Source: Lindgomyces ingoldianus (Eukaryota; Ascomycota; Dothideomycetes; Pleosporales; Lindgomycetaceae). Taken from it: DNA of 64,000 bases. The stretch is from positions 656,956-720,955 of the forward strand of contig NW_022985183.1 in NCBI RefSeq assembly GCF_010093535.1, written 5' to 3'. The notes under the pieces were generated by a model, which was not told the origin of the DNA, did no database searches, and worked only from the letters and a program-made list of their open reading frames with translations. Positions 58,687 to 64,000 of the stretch are shown one piece after another; within the stretch, counting starts at the first letter, position 1, and each line of letters opens with the position of its first letter. The translations under genes and the position numbers were made by a program.

Positions 58687-60048
58687 TGCTAGACCAGGGC
58701 ACACGAATGAAATCAATCTCACCTCTCTACACGGTTAAAAAGCCAAGAAGCTATTTCAGAATTACTTGTCTGTTCTCTTATCTTCCAACATTAGGTTTCA
58801 GTTTTTGCGACGTTAGCCTAGGCTTTCTCACTCCCCGGCAAAGTTACCTTCGCCCGGTGCCAGCATCCCCCTTCTTGTTAGCCGCAGCCAAGACAACAAA
58901 TCCCTTTCCGCATCCCTCGAATCGCTGCAATTCTAGTGATTCGCATCTGCGTTGATTCGGGTACCTCTTTCCCCGAGCCGAGGCTAACCAGAAAGGACGT
59001 GTTTAGACTCCTTGCGAAGCTTGCGATATCTTCCTCCATTCGAAATTCAATTCAGCTGCAACAAACTCTGGATGAACAAAAAATATCAGAAGTTTGTGCA
59101 AAGATGACAAAAATATCGAAGTATTTTACAAAACCCCCCGGATTTCCTCAGAGACCCGAGCGCGCAGTAAAAGGTTGACGAGCTTCAGCGTTCAATACTC
59201 TTTTATAGTTTGGTAGGTCTCAATGCAGTTCTACCCAACCTGAATCGCTATCGGAGAATTTGATAGTGAGCCCATGTCGTTCATGCTAAGTTCGCGCCAA
59301 CATATCCAGCGGGCCGAAAGGGAGTCTCGATCGGTCCGAATGATCAACCCGAGTTAACCCGCCGGAATCACGGCGCGCACGTGTCGCGCTTCCACAATTC
59401 AGGGTATTGAGTCAGGAAAAGGTTCCCCCCACTGCTTTTGAGCTATAGGATTGGAGTTTGCAAAGCACGTGGGGGATGATCTTCACGGCGGTCGCACCGA
59501 TGACAGGGCTTGTTCAGTGCCTTTAGTGTTCCTAGATCTGGTAGACATGTGGTGAAGCAGCACTGAGATTGGAACCCCTTCTGTTGCACTGAACTTTCCC
59601 TACTGGTATTCCAGCAGCTTTTCACAGTCTCAGCCATCCATCGCTTGGGAGGCTTATTAATATTTACAAAGAAGATATATTCGTCTTTTCCAAGGCATAT
59701 TCACTGATTTGCAATCCCTCTACACGGAGTTCGGCCCGATGTCACGAGTCAACATGGTTTCATGCACCCTCCCGAACACAGTTCTCTTGTTCGACGCGGG
59801 CTGATACTACACGGATCCACACACGCTGAGGGTCGATCTTAGCATATGCGTATCACGTCTAGTCAAGCAAGCTAAGTACATAGAAGGTTCCATGGACCTT
59901 GACTTCCTGCCTTGAAGTTCATTAGTTGCAGTATCTCTTGTCCTCTCTCCCGACAGATTTCTCCTTCCCTCGCCCACCCATCCTTCTCTTTCCCAAGGCT
60001 TAGCCAAGTACTGATTGATCCCTCATCACCACCACCACTGCCGCCAAG
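58687..60048. other. Intergenic interval (about 1.4 kb)
   Basis: No supportable gene. The right end should hold the promoter of the membrane protein gene; a CT-rich and CCA-rich leader precedes its ATG. Confidence 0.45.
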
Positions 60049-61679
60049 ATGATATCCCATGAATCCCCCATGGATGTCCCAACTATATGCTTTGGATTCA
60101 CGTTAGGCTTCTTGGTGCTCACCGGGGCAAAAGTCGGAAAACAAACAATATCGATTTACAAACGCACTGGAAGTCTTGTTAGTCTGTATCTGTTTATGAT
60201 ATGGATGGAAATTATAGTTTGCTTGGCGTGGTCTGTGAGTGCATGGTTGTTTCTACGGGGGGATATTCCGGGAAGGTGAGTTGAGTTTGATATTTAGTTT
60301 TCGTTTGCGATTTTTCTTGTGTGGGAAAGGATGGACAAGAGAAGGAAGGATGAGGCGTGGAATAGACATGGACTAATACTTTGTCTTCAGTTTCGGCCTC
60401 TTCTTCGCCATCGTCACTCTCTGGACCTTCCAGACGCAATGCCTCCTCCAAATAATCGCTAACCGCGTCGCCCTTGTCATGACCTCACGCCATCGTTCCC
60501 GGCTCCTAAAGCTCTCTCTGCTCCTTTCCGTCGCCATCATCAACATCTCCGTCTACGTTATCTGGATTCCTGCACGTCTGGAAATCTCCCCAACCTGGGT
60601 TCAGATAAATGAGATTTGGGATAGGGTTGAGAAGGTGATTTATCTGGGTCTAGATTTGGGACTGAATGTTTATTTTTTGTGGTTGGTGAGGAGTAGGTAT
60701 GAAGGCCCGGGTACAATCTCAATGTCATGTCTTAAACTTACTGTAAGTGTCTGCGATGCCACTCAGGTGATGTTTGAGATAGCTGCAGTACGTTTTAGGA
60801 CAGAACATCGAGGTACTAGACTCCCACTCTGAAATGCTGTGCTGACTTTGTGCTTCTCTCTTTGCAGGTTGATTACGAGGGGACTGAGGAAGTATGAAGC
60901 CTTGTTTAAGTTTAATGCTGGGATTGTTGTTATTAGTATATGCATGGATGCTCTCATAATCGGCATGATGAGTTTGCCGAATGATCTTGTGTAAGTCCTG
61001 GAAAGTCCAGTCCTCCCAGTCTTTCTGTACTGGACCAATCTTTCCACTCCTAGAGCTCCAGCTCCAGCTTTAGCCAGAAAACGGAAACCCTTAGCTAAGC
61101 TGAGTTGGAACACAAACTAAACCGAGCTGAGCTGACGGCGCGCTGTGCGGTTGCAGGTACACACAATTCCACTCTCTCGCCTACATCGTGAAACTCAACA
61201 TCGAGCTCTGCATGGCCGACCTAATCTCTAAAGTTGTGCGTCGACAAGATCGAACCGATAAACCGCATTCTTCATCCGACCCCTCAAAGGGCACCGAACT
61301 CACCTCTAAAACACATACCAATAACCCCAACCAATTCAGCTCCGGCTCAAAAAACAGGGCGACATTCCATAGCGCACAGGGTGCAACGTTCCAGCTCACC
61401 TCAACAATCACCGCCAATCGCGGAGGTAGTGAGGGCCAACTCGGCGACAGGACAGGCAGGATTGGTGGTGGGGGAGTGGGGAATATCGACGATGCAGCAA
61501 GTGATTCTTCAAGTGATAGTGGGATTAATTTCCAGGTGCCCATGAATGGGATTGTTAAAACGGTGGCTGTGGAAACAGTTGTTGATGAAGATGAGCAGAG
61601 GGATGTGGAGCGTGGGAGTACGAGTTCGAGTATGGCGCATTTGAGAGGGGAAGATTATATGCCTAAGCATTTCCGCTGA
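60049..61679 (+). CDS. Uncharacterised multi-pass membrane protein
   Basis: Four exons, 60049-60275, 60391-60696, 60868-60990 and 61157-61679, give 392 residues; all junctions are in phase. About seven hydrophobic helices are visible: ICFGFTLGFLVLTGAKV, LYLFMIWMEIIVCLAWSVSA, FGLFFAIVTLWTFQTQCLL, LLLSVAIINISVYVIWIP, VIYLGLDLGLNVYFLWLV, AGIVVISICMDALIIGMM and a weaker FHSLAYIVKLNIELCM. The order resembles uncharacterised seven-helix proteins common in ascomycetes, unlike the PTH11 core in wording. The last 120 residues are a hydrophilic tail rich in Ser, Thr, Gly and Asp, probably cytoplasmic. I cannot assign a function; a receptor-like role is only a guess. Confidence 0.8.
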
Positions 61680-62489
61680 AGGGAGTTTAGGGTGGGTGCG
61701 GAGTTGAGAGGAGAGAGTAAACTGGACGCAAGCATAGGAAGAAAAGGGGAGTATGAGTTTACTGGAGTTTGGGGGGATTGGGGGTAGGAGAAATGCGAGT
61801 GGATGTGGTAATTATCAGTCGTGTGATACCCACTGCTTTGTTAAGAGGCTTTTTCCGCTATAGTATTATTTTAGAAATGTTGAAAACGCGAGAAGACTAG
61901 AATTACGGTGCTGTGATATGAAACATGGCAGTAGCACCTGTTGGTTATGCTGAAACTACATCCTCGTGCGTCAGGAGGATTTCCAGAGAGGCCATATCAT
62001 TGATACTCCAGACCGCCAATGACATATGCTCACACGGTGTCGAGTGTTCTGTAGGATCCCTTCCAGGGGAGATTGAGACAGCAAAGCTACAAGTCATTAT
62101 TAACTCAAAAAGGCACACTGCTGCATAACATATATATTCAGCCATTCCAACTCATTCTGTCCTGGTATTTTCACCCCACTTCTGTAGAATATTATTCCTG
62201 AATTTTTGCTGAGGATTATCACAAAATCTTGTGGCGGCTCGGGCAGCTCAGCAGAACTAAGGAAACAGTTCACGCCATTTTCAGTAGCAGACCCATTTTG
62301 TATGCCAAGTCTATTATGCTCACTGCACAACAAAAAACGTACCGGTAATCCATAGCCACTCCATTTTGAGCATGCTCGTTACAGTCCCGTTTTAGAGTCC
62401 GGTTGCAACGTGGTCTTAATCTTCTTGTGACGCTCTACTACGATATCCACCGCATCAACTGACGAGAAGGCGCTATTCTCCTCTATATA
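61680..62489. other. Intergenic interval
   Basis: It holds the 3' untranslated region of the membrane protein gene. Small overlapping frames on both strands near 61925-62145 have no support. Confidence 0.4.
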
Positions 62490-63289
62490 CTAAGTTGTCA
62501 CAGCTCTTTCTACTTGTTCAGAATCCGTCTTGTCCTCGGACATAAGCTTCAGAGCTGGTAGGTGCTTCCACCTGTAAATGATGGGGACACTTTTCTCCAA
62601 GGAACTAGGACTAGACGGCGCCTCAGCTATATCTGCTTCGCCCTTAACTTCTTTCGGAAGATCAGCGAGTTCTTTGTGTGTGACAGTGATGGCCCGGTCC
62701 GTCGTGCTGCTCGGCCTACTGTCCGGACAGAAGCCAAAAAGCAGGAGGCGCAGAGCACCAGCTGGAGTGGTGCAATTATGCATGCGGAAATTGCGATCCT
62801 CGACATGCACGTATGCTTTCCTGTGCGACTCATCCGTCCGCTCATAACGAACAAGCCTGCGCTATATAGAGGAGACAACAGAGCGACATAGTAATCCGCG
62901 ACTAGCAACTCGTCCGGGATGCGATATTCAAAGCTTATGGTCTAGCAGGTTTGGTTCGGCCCTTGGTGCGCTTAACGTACGACTCTGTGAGATACGGAAA
63001 GTCCTCCCTCTTCTGATAATTGGCAACTTTAGTGGTGAGAGGCGGGTATTCCGTATCCGCAAAACGGAAAGGTGCATCTGGCGACTTCTTCCCCTAGGCC
63101 TGTCCTCGACTTGATGCACTTCTCCTTCAACCTCTCCACCAGCTTGCCTACCTTTCCTTATGCCAACGATTCAAGGAGAAATACTTTTTATTTTGGGAAG
63201 AAGTTGCTTAAGATTTGGCAGCGGAGCTGGTGAAGCTTGAGGTGAGGCAAGCCTACCTTGGGTAAGGGCTGGCCATTGGCGAGAGTCAT
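62490..63289 (-). pseudogene. Probable frameshifted gene, unrecognised
   Basis: Splice-linked coding pieces run on the minus strand. An 11-codon exon (63289-63257, MTLANGQPLPK) is followed by a 105-base intron, then an exon from 63151 encoding VGKLVERLKEKCIKSRTG. At about 63093-63098 (CCTAGG) the coding-like frame changes by one base and continues as KKSPDAPFRFADTEYPPLTT to 62981. A 124-base intron (GTACGT to GCGCAG, phase 2) leads to 62856-62490, containing RNFRMHNCTTPAGALRLLLF and ending VERAVTT. The two introns and the compositional continuity favour a real gene; the one-base shift suggests a recent pseudogene, a sequencing error, or a missed intron. The product is lysine- and arginine-rich at its start, and I recognise no family. 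Confidence 0.4.
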
Positions 63290-64000
63290 CTTTGGGTTCT
63301 TATTTCGGTTCTTAGATTGTGGGCGCTTTCGGCGTATATCCCACCGTAGAAGTGAGGGTCGCTGACATGGATTTCTAGCGGGTTTATGCAGAATATTGGG
63401 CTAAGGTGGGTTAGTAAAGGTTCGGAGTCTCGCGCATACAACACAGAACAGGTCCACATTATGTAGTGATGTGTAGGTATTAGAAAGGAAAGGCTTGCTA
63501 TATCTCTGATGTATCTTCTCAATCTCCTTGAAGAACATACCACGGAGAAAAATATCGTAGTAGAACGCATGGAGGAAAGAGACGGGAGCCGTACGAAGGA
63601 CCCGCGGAAGCATGCAAGCGGTTGAAAGTAGAGATTATAAATCATTTACAAACTTAAATAGTCCAGCAGAGCGGTTAGGAAGGCCGACATGATATGCGAC
63701 TAGCTCAACCTAAGGTGTGAGAACATTGGACCCACGCTCATGTTGGCGATAGCGTTGAGGGAATGATGCAACGCAGAAGGGAAAGAGCGATCAGGTGTTT
63801 GCAAGGAGTTGCCTAGCTCTGCTGAGAAAGTGGTAAACGAAAGGGCGATGTCACGGAGAGAATGGTTGGCGGTCAGCCTCGCTAGAGGGAGTGGTTGAGT
63901 GGTATTGGATTGGTGAAAATAATTCGCTGTAGTAAGGAGCGAATTTGCTGGCACTTAAGCGGAACAAGCTAAGATGCTCCTGCCCAGTTGCTTGCCAGCT
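63290..64000. other. Right-end interval
   Basis: No supportable gene up to the window edge. Two overlapping minus-strand frames (63286-63645 and 63401-63613) look like chance. Confidence 0.4.

Noticed and set aside
63100..63264. Plus-strand peptide-like frame (LHQLAYLSLCQRFKEKYFLF region)
   Set aside because: It is antisense to the minus-strand exon and intron, contains a stop, and Leu/Phe-rich text is expected opposite Lys/Glu-rich coding sequence.
1..64000. CRISPR array, operon-like prokaryotic features, intact transposon or biosynthetic backbone gene
   Set aside because: No spaced direct repeats, transposase, reverse transcriptase, polyketide synthase or peptide synthetase motifs were seen on either strand.

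Overview
This window reads as nuclear DNA of a filamentous ascomycete (Pezizomycotina). I favour a Leotiomycetes/Helotiales-like fungus, but that placement is inference. The evidence is the gene style: most genes are split by GT-AG introns of about 45-75 bases, often with CTAAC/CTGAC-like branch sites, and have no operon spacing. The gene content agrees: ascomycete-type laccase, short tyrosinase, GH28 and GH76 enzymes, a PTH11-like receptor, Zn(II)2Cys6 and forkhead regulators. I saw no rRNA, no convincing tRNA, no CRISPR array and no intact transposon.

Layout. 0-2.2 kb: secreted laccase (minus). 2.2-6.5 kb: gene-poor. 6.5-15 kb: a housekeeping block with a large disordered protein (minus), an XLF/Cernunnos-type DNA end-joining factor (minus) and Cactin (plus); the last two diverge from a 271-base intergenic region. 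15.6-17.5 kb: forkhead factor. 17.5-21.9 kb: gene-poor, with one probable unrecognised gene end. 21.9-28 kb: secreted or extracytoplasmic enzymes, namely exo-polygalacturonase (plus), SMP-30/gluconolactonase-like protein (minus) and tyrosinase (minus), plus a poly-glutamate exon relic. 30.9-32.3 kb: PTH11-like 7-TM protein. 36.4-37.5 kb: GH76 mannanase. 38.5-42.8 kb: a decayed cytochrome P450 with three in-frame stops beside an intact Zn(II)2Cys6 factor. 42.8-46.5 kb: gene-poor with coding relics. 46.5-51.8 kb: F-box-like protein, a hypothetical acidic-tailed protein, a mitochondrial NDUFAF3/Mth938-domain protein and a hypothetical with a 26-base first exon. 54.2-54.4 kb: a tiny Cys/His-rich protein. 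56-58.7 kb: hotdog thioesterase, a small hypothetical and a SET-domain methyltransferase. 60-61.7 kb: uncharacterised multi-pass membrane protein. 62.5-63.3 kb: a probable frameshifted gene.

How the genes fit together. Housekeeping functions (DNA repair, splicing, complex I assembly, protein methylation) are interspersed with secreted plant-polymer and phenol enzymes (laccase, tyrosinase, polygalacturonase, GH76), which suits a plant-associated or litter-decaying fungus. The P450/Zn(II)2Cys6 pair could be the remnant of a small metabolic locus, but no backbone synthase is present. I found no clearly new multi-gene system. The most informative oddities are the dead P450, the fragmented gene at the right end, the poly-Glu exon, and two proteins opening with similar short Cys/His motifs. 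Exon boundaries below were placed by hand from splice motifs and frame continuity, and transcript data could move some of them.
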